NCBI GenBank assembly: GCA_030156255.1
Contig: JASGMV010000021.1
Coordinates: 1 to 56,978 of the forward strand
Length of the DNA stretch: 56,978 nucleotides
From: Desulfovibrionales bacterium
GTDB taxonomy: Bacteria > Desulfobacterota > Desulfovibrionia > Desulfovibrionales > Desulfovibrionaceae
Reading direction: 5' to 3'
The notes under the pieces were generated by a model. That model saw nothing but the letters and a program-made list of their open reading frames with translations. It was not told the DNA's origin and made no database searches. Below, in pieces: positions 1 through 7,215 of the stretch. Position 1 is the first letter of the stretch. Every line of letters starts with the position of its first letter. A program made the position numbers and the translations under genes.

Positions 1-25
1 CCGGGCGGCGAAAGACGCCGCCCGG
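1..25. terminator. Perfect 10-bp hairpin at the window edge
   Basis: The first ten bases (ccgggcggcg) are the exact reverse complement of bases 16-25, with a five-base loop. No T-run follows on the plus strand. The left flank is outside the window, so whether it ends a gene to the left or is a second terminator for the minus-strand gene at 143 cannot be decided. Confidence 0.45.
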
Positions 26-84
26 CCTGCCCGTTCGCAAGTTGGGACCTAAAAAATACAAAAACAAATAGAAGTTTTTAAAGA

Positions 85-135
85 GGGAGTCCGGGGGAGC
101 AACTTCTTTCAAAAAGTTTCTCCCCCGGCACTCCC
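85..135 (-). terminator. Long intergenic hairpin, terminator of the STAS gene
   Basis: A nine-base arm at 91-99 (ccgggggag) pairs perfectly with 120-128. The stem extends outward (85-90 with 130-135) and inward (aactt with aagtt). It lies directly after the stop of the minus-strand STAS gene, and the minus strand continues into a T-containing stretch. From memory, G/C-rich stems around an aactt/aaagtt core are common between genes in Desulfovibrio; the terminator role is inferred from position and structure. Confidence 0.65.
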
Positions 136-142
136 AAACCTC

Positions 143-487
143 TTACTGTTCCAGTGCTTCCAAGGCCTCGGCCTCGGCGTCGTAAAGATTGAAGACCTTG
201 TTGAGGGAAGAGATGTCCATGACGCGCTTGATTTGGTCGGTCAATTCGCACAGGACCACGGCGCCGCCGTCCTTGAGCAGCCGGTTGCGCAGGGTGATGA
301 GCGTCCCGATGCCCATGGAGTCGAGAAAAACGACGTGCTTGAGATTCACGACCAGGCTGTGGACGTTCTGGCTATCGAGAATTTCCGTCACCTGGCGCTG
401 AAATTCGTGGCAAAGCGAATAATTCAGTTCGGGATTCTTGATTTCAATGACGGCCACGCCGTTGCTGGTGCGCTCTGCGATCTCCAT
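143..487 (-). CDS. STAS-domain anti-sigma factor antagonist
   Basis: A 114-residue single-domain STAS protein. Proteins of this family act in the cytoplasm as phospho-switches that bind or release an anti-sigma kinase. The segment LDSMGIGTL (about residues 55-63) is the conserved phosphorylation loop, with Ser57 as the likely phosphoacceptor. The ATG at 487 was chosen because it matches the usual STAS start and an AAGGAG lies about 11 bases upstream; the reading frame stays open further upstream, but that translation is Arg-rich and unlike the family. No anti-sigma kinase or phosphatase partner lies next to it, so its target is unknown. A large hairpin follows the stop. Confidence 0.85.
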   Translation of the reverse strand: MEIAERTSNGVAVIEIKNPELNYSLCHEFQRQVTEILDSQNVHSLVVNLKHVVFLDSMGIGTLITLRNRLLKDGGAVVLCELTDQIKRVMDISSLNKVFNLYDAEAEALEALEQ

Positions 488-1023
488 AAGCAGCCCGGCT
501 CCTTGCTGTGATGAAATAAAAAACGCTTTAAATACTCGCCCAGCGCGTCTTATATCCGGTTCGGCCAGGGGTGGCAATGGGCGGGACACGCAACGGCGTT
601 CGCGGCGACAACATGGACGGCCGGGAGAAATCCCGCCGATTCGGCCCGCCGGCCGAAGCAGACGGCGAACTCGCCGTTGAGCGGCCACAGGATTCGTCCA
701 CACCGGCGAATGCCGAAATCTTGTCGTTCCGGCCGGCGAAAAACGCTTCTTTCGAAAACCCGCAATGTTAATTTTGCGATGGCGTCGACACGGAACGCTG
801 GCGCCGCCATATCATATGAAAGAATGCTGCGTCATTCAACGAAAGTTGCATCCATATTTGCCAAATACATTGCAGTCTTTTCCGGCATGTTTTGCATAAA
901 ACGGAAACGCCTCCCGAACGCCCGCTCATTGACACCGCACCCGCGCTGCGGCACAAGGATTTTAGTAACCGCCGCAGTAAGGCGAACGCCCGCGGACCAA
1001 CCACTAACGCCCAGGAGCGGAAG
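488..1023. other. Intergenic region between divergent genes
   Basis: This 536-base gap separates the minus-strand STAS gene from the plus-strand DHH gene, so it should hold both promoters. A TTGACA-like hexamer occurs near 929 but has no convincing -10 partner. The open frames here are Arg/Pro-rich and lack ribosome binding sites. I see no RNA gene or repeat. Confidence 0.5.
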
Positions 1024-1953
1024 ATGCGAATCCTCACCAGGGCCGACTTCGACGGCCTGGCCTGCTCGGTTCTGCTCACCGACATCGGACTTATGGACAA
1101 CTGGCTCTTTGTCCATCCCAAGGATGTTCAGGACGGCAAAATCAAAGCCACCAAGGACGACATCGTCTGCAACGTTCCCTACATTCCCGGTTGCGGCTAC
1201 TGGTTCGACCACCACTTGAGCGAACATGAACGCCTGGGCCTGGACATCGAGTTCACAGGCGCTTCGAGAGCTGCGGACAGCGCGGCCCGCGTCATCTGGG
1301 AGTACTTCGGCGGGCATGACAAATTCGGAACCCGTTTCGACGAAATGCTCTATTATGTGGACAAAATGGACTCCGGCCGGCTCACTGTGCAGGAAATCGA
1401 GGACCCGCAGGACTGGATTCTGCTCGGCTTCATCATGGACCCCCGCACCGGGCTGGGGCGCTACCGCCATTTCCGCATCAGCAACTACCAGCTCATGGAG
1501 CACCTCATCGAATACTGCCGGGTGCTGCCCATCGAGGACATTCTGGACCAGGAGGACGTGCAGGAGCGCATCGACCTGTACTTCGCCAGGCAGGCGCAAT
1601 ACCGCAACATGCTGGAGCAGACCTCAACGCCTCAGGGCAACGTGCTGGTGGTGGACCTCCGGGAACTCGACGAGATCGCGCCGGGCAACCGCTTCGCCAT
1701 GTACTCCATGTATCCGGACTGCAACGTCTCCATCCAGGTCATGTGGGGCCGGCAGCGCCAAAACGTCGTCTTCGCCGTAGGGCGCTCCATCACCAACCGC
1801 AGCAGCAAGGTCGACATCGGCAGCCTGCTGCTCCGGTACGGCGGCGGCGGGCACCCGCAAGTCGGAACCTGCCAGGTTTCCGAGGAGGACGCGGACCGGG
1901 TGCTGGTCGAGCTGGTCAACGCGTTGATCGAGGAGACCGAGGCCCTCGAATAG
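1024..1953 (+). CDS. DHH-family phosphoesterase (exopolyphosphatase/NrnA-like)
   Basis: A 309-residue protein of the DHH superfamily, metal-dependent phosphoesterases acting on nanoRNA, pAp, polyphosphate or cyclic dinucleotides. Visible motifs are DFDGLAC near the N-terminus (the DxDG metal motif), DHHLSE around residue 65 (the DHH signature) and GGGGHPQVGTC near the C-terminus (the substrate-binding DHHA1 motif). The start at 1024 follows an AGGAGCGG ribosome binding site; a longer frame upstream lacks one. The substrate cannot be read from sequence. The PilZ gene follows about 95 bases later in the same direction. Confidence 0.85.
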   Translation: MRILTRADFDGLACSVLLTDIGLMDNWLFVHPKDVQDGKIKATKDDIVCNVPYIPGCGYWFDHHLSEHERLGLDIEFTGASRAADSAARVIWEYFGGHDKFGTRFDEMLYYVDKMDSGRLTVQEIEDPQDWILLGFIMDPRTGLGRYRHFRISNYQLMEHLIEYCRVLPIEDILDQEDVQERIDLYFARQAQYRNMLEQTSTPQGNVLVVDLRELDEIAPGNRFAMYSMYPDCNVSIQVMWGRQRQNVVFAVGRSITNRSSKVDIGSLLLRYGGGGHPQVGTCQVSEEDADRVLVELVNALIEETEALE

Positions 1954-2048
1954 GACTTCGCCGTCGGGGCTTCGAGGGGGGCCTGCATCCTCCTTTTGTT
2001 CTTGTATCAGGCTCGATTTTGCCTCATACTTCCATGATGGAGAGCGTC

Positions 2049-2735
2049 ATGGAGCCGCAATGCGAGAGAATACGTCTTCTGCTCATCGCCGAGCAGGGGC
2101 CTTCGCGTTCGGCTTACGAAAAGGCCCTGCAGGATATGGACGTGGACTACGACGCCCTGACCACTGCGGGCGAAATGCAGAACCTCCTCAAAGAGACCGC
2201 CTACAACGGCCTGCTCCTGGACGTGCCGACCATGATCCGCGCCAGCGGCAAGGACAAGATGCGCGTCAACGAAATGCTGGAGCGCTTCCCGGTTCTTCGC
2301 TTGGTTTATGACGCCCAACACGGAAGCATCCGCGGACTGCACTACGGTCGCAGTGCGGACAACGTCACCACCCTCGAAAATTTCGTCAAAAATACTTGTG
2401 CACCCCTGCCGGCTCGCTCTCTGCGGCAAGCCGTCCGGAGCAATCTACATCTCAACGTCTTGCTGCTGCCGCAAAAAAACGCGCCTTTTTCCGCGGCCGA
2501 ACGCACCGTGACCGCCAACGTCTCCGAAGTCGGATGCTTCCTCATCACCTCCAAGCCGTGGAAGGATGTCGAACGCCTCTGGCTGGTCTTCCGCGACTTC
2601 AAGGACAAGACCCCGGCGCTCGTGCGCGTTCGCTGGCGCAAGGTCTGGGGCGAACAACTGGAAATCCCCGGCCTGGGCGTTCAGTTCGAGGAACTGACCC
2701 GCCCCCAACGGGAGGAACTGCTGAAATTCCTGTAG
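2049..2735 (+). CDS. PilZ-domain protein with receiver-like N-terminal region
   Basis: A protein of about 228 residues. The C-terminal half has the c-di-GMP binding signature of PilZ domains: RQAVR at 126-130 (RxxxR) followed by NVSEVG at 157-162 ([D/N]xSxxG). The N-terminal 115 residues have alternating beta/alpha character resembling a degenerate receiver fold, but I see no acidic phosphorylation pocket. Two in-frame ATGs lie upstream at 2034 and 2037; 2049 is preferred because GGAG precedes it. Role inferred: a c-di-GMP effector, in a genome with many HD-GYP and kinase genes. Its output target is not evident. Confidence 0.75.
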   Translation: MEPQCERIRLLLIAEQGPSRSAYEKALQDMDVDYDALTTAGEMQNLLKETAYNGLLLDVPTMIRASGKDKMRVNEMLERFPVLRLVYDAQHGSIRGLHYGRSADNVTTLENFVKNTCAPLPARSLRQAVRSNLHLNVLLLPQKNAPFSAAERTVTANVSEVGCFLITSKPWKDVERLWLVFRDFKDKTPALVRVRWRKVWGEQLEIPGLGVQFEELTRPQREELLKFL

Positions 2736-2774
2736 GCCTCCGCCGCCCTACCCCGCAAACCGACCGCCGACGCC

Positions 2775-2969
2775 ATGAACCAAAACAAGGAAACGGACCT
2801 GGAAAAAACGCTGGACGCCCTGGCCAAGGGCATTCTGGCCGGGGGAGCTCTCGGAGCGGTCGCCGGATGGTTTTTCATGGACTTCAGCCGGGCGCTGTTG
2901 CTGGGTCTTGTCTGCGGCTTTCTGGCCGGCGCCACCCACCGGCTCCATCAAAAGAGAAAAGAGCAATGA
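2775..2969 (+). CDS. Small two-helix membrane protein, unknown function
   Basis: 64 residues. A short charged N-terminus (NQNKETDLEKTLD) is followed by two hydrophobic, glycine-rich segments at about residues 18-35 and 38-53 and a basic tail (HRLHQKRKEQ), so an inner-membrane hairpin is likely. The ATG of the next gene overlaps its stop (ATGA at 2966-2969), which suggests translational coupling with the HAD-like lipoprotein. The ribosome binding site is weak. Function unknown. Confidence 0.6.
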   Translation: MNQNKETDLEKTLDALAKGILAGGALGAVAGWFFMDFSRALLLGLVCGFLAGATHRLHQKRKEQ

Positions 2970-3625
2970 TCCGCCTCGCCGGCGCCGCGGCCCTGTGCCT
3001 GCTGCTCGCCTGCGCCTGCGCCCCCCGCCCCGCCGCATCCGTCGCCGGCGCGCCGCCGAGCCTGCCCCAGGCCAAACAGGCCGTGATCCGATACTACGAA
3101 TCCGGCGCATGGGAGAAGGCCTGCCGCAAGACGGCCGGCGACCTGCTGCAATACGTCCGGGAGGCGCTCGCCGCGGACCGGCCCAAGCGGCCGGCCGTGG
3201 TCATGGGCCTGGACGACGTGCTGCTCTCAAGCTTCGCCTTGCGGAAAAGCTGCGGGTTCTGCCCCACGCCCAAGGACAAGGACGCCTGGATGATCATGGA
3301 CTTCATGCCGGCCGCGCCGGGCATGGCGGACATGGTCGAGGCCCTGCAGTTCGGCGGCGTAAGCGTCTTCGTGGTCTCTTCGCGGCCGGAGAACCTGCGC
3401 CTGCCCACTTTGGAGAACCTGGCCAGGGCCGGCTACGCGCCGCAGGACCTGTTCCTCGTCCCGGCCCCGGACCGCGACCTCGCCGCCAGCCAGTTCAAGG
3501 ACAAAATCCGCACCATGCTGACCCGCCAAGGCTTCACCATCCTGGCGACCCTCGACGACCATGCGGAAGACGTGGGGGAGGAGGATACGGGGCAGGTGTT
3601 TATCGCGCCGAACTTGATGTATTGA
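2966..3625 (+). CDS. HAD-superfamily class B acid phosphatase-like lipoprotein, nucleophile missing
   Basis: 219 residues with a lipoprotein signal (LLAC, Cys16), so it is expected on the periplasmic side of a membrane. The fold resembles class B/C acid phosphatases: motif II VVSSRP near residue 138 and a late DD motif (LDDHAED). In motif I, normally DxDxT, the sequence is GLDDVLL at 81-87, so the first Asp, the phosphoryl-accepting nucleophile, is Gly81. Normal hydrolysis is therefore unlikely and a binding or structural role may remain. The start overlaps the preceding small membrane gene by four bases. Confidence 0.7.
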   Translation: MIRLAGAAALCLLLACACAPRPAASVAGAPPSLPQAKQAVIRYYESGAWEKACRKTAGDLLQYVREALAADRPKRPAVVMGLDDVLLSSFALRKSCGFCPTPKDKDAWMIMDFMPAAPGMADMVEALQFGGVSVFVVSSRPENLRLPTLENLARAGYAPQDLFLVPAPDRDLAASQFKDKIRTMLTRQGFTILATLDDHAEDVGEEDTGQVFIAPNLMY

Positions 3626-3723
3626 TGAGAGTGGGGGAGCGCACCTGAATGGGGTTCAGGAGGCCGGAGGGGCCATCTCGGATATAGTGTTTCGCTCTTT
3701 GTATCAGTAAAATATACCATTTC

Positions 3724-4614
3724 TTATTTATCGGAAGAATCTTTAAGATGCATATTAATGGTATTACTATTTGAACATTTAATTGTTCCACATTCTGTTT
3801 GATGAATAAAACTTGAAACAATAAAAGAACTTAAAGTTTTCGCAGTGTTTACACATAATACAGCATGGTGCTTAAGTGGGGTGTTTTTTCTAGCATGACG
3901 ATCACCCATGTCATTGCTCATCGTAGCAATTCCATTTACGGCAGAAGTCAGCCCACCAATAATTTGTAATACTGCGTTTTTCCCTTCAAAAATTTTTTCA
4001 TTCATGTTCATCATACTTTTAAGCCTCTTGAACATCTTAGGCAAGTCACCATCTTTTTTTGGTGCACGCACACTCAATCTACACTCCAAATCATAGAATA
4101 CGCTCTCAACTAATGATCTTGCATTTGTAATTGCACCGTCATAGTCTCCTTCGGATAGTTTCTTGTCACACTTTCTCATCTGTTGATCAATGAATTCATT
4201 TATGTTGGATGTTGAAGGTTTAAGTGGGTTACTGAAGGTTACCGCAGCTTTCCCAAGCTCTTTAACATAAATCGTTTCTTGATCCGCAACGATTTCAAGC
4301 TTATTAAATTTTAGATATTCATTTAAAAACGATATTGTATCGAGATAGTTAAACTCTGTATCCACAAAACGTAAAGGGTTCACAGTCTCAACCAGAAGAT
4401 CTTCTATTCGTGCAGTCCCATTGAGCAATTTTATCTTGCTTTCGGCATATACCCAACGTGTTGGAAAGCCTCCTCCCCGACTGTATTCATCGTCAAATCC
4501 AAATTCATTAAAAAAATCAACTAATTCTGGACCGGACACATATGGAGCTTGACGATTATCTCCAACGATAGTCTTCGCAAACGCCTTGATCACTTTGGGT
4601 GTGAGCTGTGCCAT
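3724..4614 (-). CDS. Abortive-infection family protein (Abi C-terminal-like)
   Basis: 296 residues. The middle and C-terminal part (DGAITNARSLVESV..., then GDRHARKNTPLKHH near residues 235-250) resembles the abortive infection C-terminal domain found in phage-defence proteins; the Arg/His-rich stretch may be the functional site. The N-terminal 120 residues are not recognised. Base composition is strongly AT-rich compared with both neighbours, with many A/T-ending codons, a sign of horizontal transfer. A good ribosome binding site (AGGAG) and sigma70-type promoter precede the ATG. It sits next to a toxin-antitoxin pair on the same strand. The defence role is inferred from family and context. 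Confidence 0.65.
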   Translation of the reverse strand: MAQLTPKVIKAFAKTIVGDNRQAPYVSGPELVDFFNEFGFDDEYSRGGGFPTRWVYAESKIKLLNGTARIEDLLVETVNPLRFVDTEFNYLDTISFLNEYLKFNKLEIVADQETIYVKELGKAAVTFSNPLKPSTSNINEFIDQQMRKCDKKLSEGDYDGAITNARSLVESVFYDLECRLSVRAPKKDGDLPKMFKRLKSMMNMNEKIFEGKNAVLQIIGGLTSAVNGIATMSNDMGDRHARKNTPLKHHAVLCVNTAKTLSSFIVSSFIHQTECGTIKCSNSNTINMHLKDSSDK

Positions 4615-4646
4615 ATGACAACTCCTGCTACAATATTCAAGTCAAC

Positions 4647-4676
4647 ATAATAACGATATGCACAAAGTGTTGGCAA
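4647..4676 (-). promoter_or_regulatory. Sigma70-type promoter of the abi gene
   Basis: On the minus strand TTGCCA (4676-4671) and TATTAT (4652-4647) are separated by 18 bases, about 35 bases upstream of the abi ATG. The region is AT-rich like the gene. Confidence 0.45.
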
Positions 4677-4806
4677 GAACTGAAATGTGAAGCGTCATAT
4701 AAAGCCAACCTTCACTCAACATCCACACCCCGACGAATCGTCAGGGTACCCCCCCCCGCAACTCACCGATCTTGTCCGAAATGATGTTCAAGACATGTGC
4801 GCGTTG

Positions 4807-5139
4807 TCAAAGGAACATCTTGAAAGGCATGTCCAAGGCCTCGCCCAGACGCTTGGCCATGTCCAACCCAATGGTCCGCTTGCCCCGCTCCATGGCGCTG
4901 ATGTTCGCCTTGTGGACGCCGAGCTTTTCCCCGAGTTGGGCTTGGGTCATTTCGCGCAGACCGCGAGCGCCCGCGAGCACGTCGCCGGGCCCCATGTCCG
5001 GGAACACCTCTTCAATGGAAGAGTTCGGCTCCAACGCCTCGGCGATCGCCTCTTCCACGCGGCCAAGCCGTTCCACCGGGACGGTCAACTCCAGGTGGAC
5101 CAGTCCGTCAGTAAGGGGCTTTTTCGTGAGTTCCAACAT
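4807..5139 (-). CDS. HigA-type antitoxin with C-terminal XRE helix-turn-helix
   Basis: 110 residues. The C-terminal half is a Cro/C1-type helix-turn-helix (REMTQAQLGEKLGVHKANIS, then MERGKRTIG), a DNA-binding fold. The N-terminal part carries acidic segments probably used to bind the toxin. It overlaps the end of the toxin gene by 32 bases and has its own AGGTG ribosome binding site, so the two are co-translated. Toxin-first order is typical of HigBA-like modules. Expected role: neutralise the toxin and repress the promoter through the palindrome at 5400-5420. Confidence 0.82.
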   Translation of the reverse strand: MLELTKKPLTDGLVHLELTVPVERLGRVEEAIAEALEPNSSIEEVFPDMGPGDVLAGARGLREMTQAQLGEKLGVHKANISAMERGKRTIGLDMAKRLGEALDMPFKMFL

Positions 5140-5392
5140 AGGTCACCTCGATAATTTTGATTCGCTTGTCGCGCACTTCCCAGACCACCACGTAGGTGGG
5201 GCTCCCTTTTTGCAAGTGGCAGTGATAGGCGTCCCTCTTGCCCTTCAGCTTGCCATAGTTGCTCATGCTTGGCTGGACAGGGCCGGACTCGCTCATAAGC
5301 AACACAAGAGCCAGAAGCCTCTGGCGAGCCGTTTTAGGCAGCGAGCCAGCACCCTGACGGGCTCGCTTCGTGAACTCCACTGTCCAGACCAT
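5108..5392 (-). CDS. RelE/HigB-type toxin (Gp49-like)
   Basis: 94 residues, basic, with the compact beta-rich pattern of the RelE/ParE/HigB superfamily: VEFTKRARQGAGSLPK at the N-terminus, YGKLKGKRDAYHCHLQKG in the centre and VVVWEVRDKRIKIIEVTYVG at the C-terminus. Members are ribosome-dependent mRNA endonucleases or gyrase inhibitors; which applies here is not visible. The promoter's predicted +1 falls on or within one base of the ATG, so the message may be leaderless, and no Shine-Dalgarno can be seen. It is followed by, and overlaps, the HigA-like antitoxin. Confidence 0.8.
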   Translation of the reverse strand: MVWTVEFTKRARQGAGSLPKTARQRLLALVLLMSESGPVQPSMSNYGKLKGKRDAYHCHLQKGSPTYVVVWEVRDKRIKIIEVTYVGTHEKAPY

Positions 5393-5397
5393 AATAC

Positions 5398-5426
5398 ATG
5401 ATAGTCAGCTGATGACTATCCGTCAA
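5398..5426 (-). promoter_or_regulatory. Promoter and operator of the toxin-antitoxin operon
   Basis: On the minus strand TTGACG (5426-5421) and TATCAT (5403-5398) are separated by exactly 17 bases. A perfect 8-bp inverted repeat (gatagtca/tgactatc, 5400-5407 and 5413-5420) fills the spacer and enters the -10 box. Occupancy by the HTH antitoxin would block RNA polymerase, the usual autoregulation of such modules. The -10 box ends only five bases before the toxin ATG. Confidence 0.75.
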
Positions 5427-5495
5427 GGGGAGACAAACGACCTTCTTTGGACAGGCTGCTCAAGCGGGGGGAGCGCACCCAACGCCCAAAAACCA

Positions 5496-6668
5496 TCACG
5501 ATCTACCCCTCCCCAATCCCAACCGTCGCAACACCTCCTCCCGGCTGGCCCTTTCGATATCCAGCAGTGTCCGGAAAGCCTCGTTGAAATCCTGACGGCC
5601 GGTGGTGAAGACGCCGTGGCCCAGGACCATGGCGCCGGCGTGGTGCGCCAGGGCCGGGGGCAGGGTGTGGCACAGGCCTGTGGGGCCGGTCCCCACCTCG
5701 CCCGGAACCACCGGGACCCCGGCCGCGAAGCGTTGTTCCGGACAATGGGCGAAGCATCGGCCGCGCTCGGGGCAGTCCTCGCGTTCGCAGTCCATGGACA
5801 GCACCACGCCGAAGCGCGGGTGTCCGTGCAGAATGACCGCCGCCTCCCCGCAGTCGTAAATTCCGAGATGCGCCGTGAGTTCGCTGGAGGCCGTGAGTCC
5901 GGCGCAGGACGAATCGTCCAGCGGGCACGGATCGATAACGCCGGCCAGCTCGTCCAGCGAGCTGCCGGTCTGGCTGATGTGGACTACCCCGTCCGCCAGG
6001 CAGGAAATGTTGCCGAAATAGGAGTCCACCAATCCCAGCCGCACCACCTCCCGGCCCGCCTCGATCATGGCGGCGCGCGCCGATATTTCGTCGCCAAAAG
6101 GACCTTCGGCCAGCTTCGGCGCACGGGATGGCGGCGGAGGCGACAGGCGAACGATGCGCTCCAGAACGCGCCGGCGGGCGTCGTCCAGCGTCCCGGTCCG
6201 TTGCCGGACCAGGGCGTCGGAAAAAATTTTCACGAACGATGCGAACAGGATGGAGCTGACGGTGACGAAGCCCTGCTCCAGACTCACCGCCCCGGGCGCC
6301 GCAACACCCACTCCGCGGATCACCGCCCCCTTGCGGCCGGACAAGGCGGAGGCCAGCGCCTCGAAGTCCCCGGCCGGGACTAACGGAATATCGTGAAGGA
6401 AGGTCCGGGTTTCGCAATCCTGGGGCCTGAGCGCGTCCCCGGCCCCCGCGCAAAGCTCGTCCAACGCCAACCGGTACGGCTCGGACGGGCGGATGAAGAC
6501 GAAAGAATTAATGGCCAGCCGTTCGAACAGCGGCCGGAAAAACTCCTGCAGCCCGTCCGGCCGGCTCCAGGCCAGTTCGTCGTTCAATTCGGCCAGCAGC
6601 GCAGAGCCCGGTTCGACCAATCCGGCTTGCTCAAGCTTACATTGATATTTGCGCAGCAGTGCATCCAT
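5496..6668 (-). CDS. Class II aldolase/adducin family protein with extra N-terminal lobe and Cys cluster
   Basis: 390 residues. The C-terminal part (about 195-380) is a class II aldolase domain with metal-ligand type motifs HGHP (His281, His283) and GHG (His351). Two features are unusual. Residues 85-150 (HDIPLVPAG..., VIRGVGV..., SLEQGF) look like the second half of an aldolase domain whose HG motif has decayed to VG, suggesting an ancient internal duplication. An inserted Cys cluster, C294-x4-C299-x5-C305-x3-C309, lies close to the active site and could hold zinc or an Fe-S cluster. Substrate unknown; fuculose-phosphate-like aldolases and methylthioribulose-phosphate dehydratase are relatives. 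The start has GGAGG nine bases upstream. Confidence 0.72.
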   Translation of the reverse strand: MDALLRKYQCKLEQAGLVEPGSALLAELNDELAWSRPDGLQEFFRPLFERLAINSFVFIRPSEPYRLALDELCAGAGDALRPQDCETRTFLHDIPLVPAGDFEALASALSGRKGAVIRGVGVAAPGAVSLEQGFVTVSSILFASFVKIFSDALVRQRTGTLDDARRRVLERIVRLSPPPPSRAPKLAEGPFGDEISARAAMIEAGREVVRLGLVDSYFGNISCLADGVVHISQTGSSLDELAGVIDPCPLDDSSCAGLTASSELTAHLGIYDCGEAAVILHGHPRFGVVLSMDCEREDCPERGRCFAHCPEQRFAAGVPVVPGEVGTGPTGLCHTLPPALAHHAGAMVLGHGVFTTGRQDFNEAFRTLLDIERASREEVLRRLGLGRGRS

Positions 6669-6959
6669 AGCGCATCGCCTCCATGCTCCATCGTCTTGAG
6701 ATTAGTGGACTCTTTACTCCGGAGCAAGCCCGGTTCGTATCCCGCTTCTTGGCGTTTTCGCGACATTTCAAAAAATTGTCGTCTTTTTACAACACATTGA
6801 CCAATCGGCTTTAGTCTAACATCTTGAAATAACAAATAAAACAAAAAGCTCTCGGCAGGAATACTTTTTGCTTGCATTACGTCAACGATTGCGGGAGGTT
6901 CCGGCCGACTCGCCGTGCAGGCGACTGACGCCGTCATGTTCGACGAAAAAAACAGCAGG
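6669..6959. other. AT-rich divergent intergenic region
   Basis: The region between the minus-strand aldolase and the plus-strand genes is AT-rich, especially about 6760-6870, and should contain both promoters. A TTGACC hexamer lies near 6799 but its -10 partner is weak. No RNA gene or repeat was seen. Confidence 0.4.
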
Positions 6960-7166
6960 ATGCGTTTGATGGAATCCCAATCCGCGACCATACGTTTCCC
7001 CCGACTGAAGCAACTGTCCCGTTTGGAAAAGGCCCTGCGCCGTCTCGGACTGCGGGCCAAGGACTTGTACTCCACGGCCCTGCCCCGCGCCGACGCGCCG
7101 GCCACCTCGGAGGAGGACGACCGCTCGGAGCCCGGAGTGCGGTCCTGCAGGCATCGCTACCGCTAG
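6960..7166 (+). CDS. Possible small basic protein, or displaced N-terminus of the next gene
   Basis: A 68-residue frame beginning MRLMESQ, with alternative starts at 6936 and 6969 and an AGG just before the ATG at 6960. It is rich in Arg and Leu, with an amphipathic stretch RLKQLSRLEKALRRLGLRAK and an acidic tail. The next gene (7216) is in another frame with a GTG start and a low-complexity beginning, so this could be its original N-terminus after a frameshift. Independent function unsupported. Confidence 0.3.
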   Translation: MRLMESQSATIRFPRLKQLSRLEKALRRLGLRAKDLYSTALPRADAPATSEEDDRSEPGVRSCRHRYR

Positions 7167-7215
7167 GCTGACGTCGTCTCGTTCGAGGCGAGAGCCGGGG
7201 GAAGGCGCTTTTCCG

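Noticed and set aside
4748-4757. C-run between the abi gene and the antitoxin as an integration scar
   Set aside because: No direct repeats or integrase remnants flank it; similar C-runs occur elsewhere, for example near 44765.
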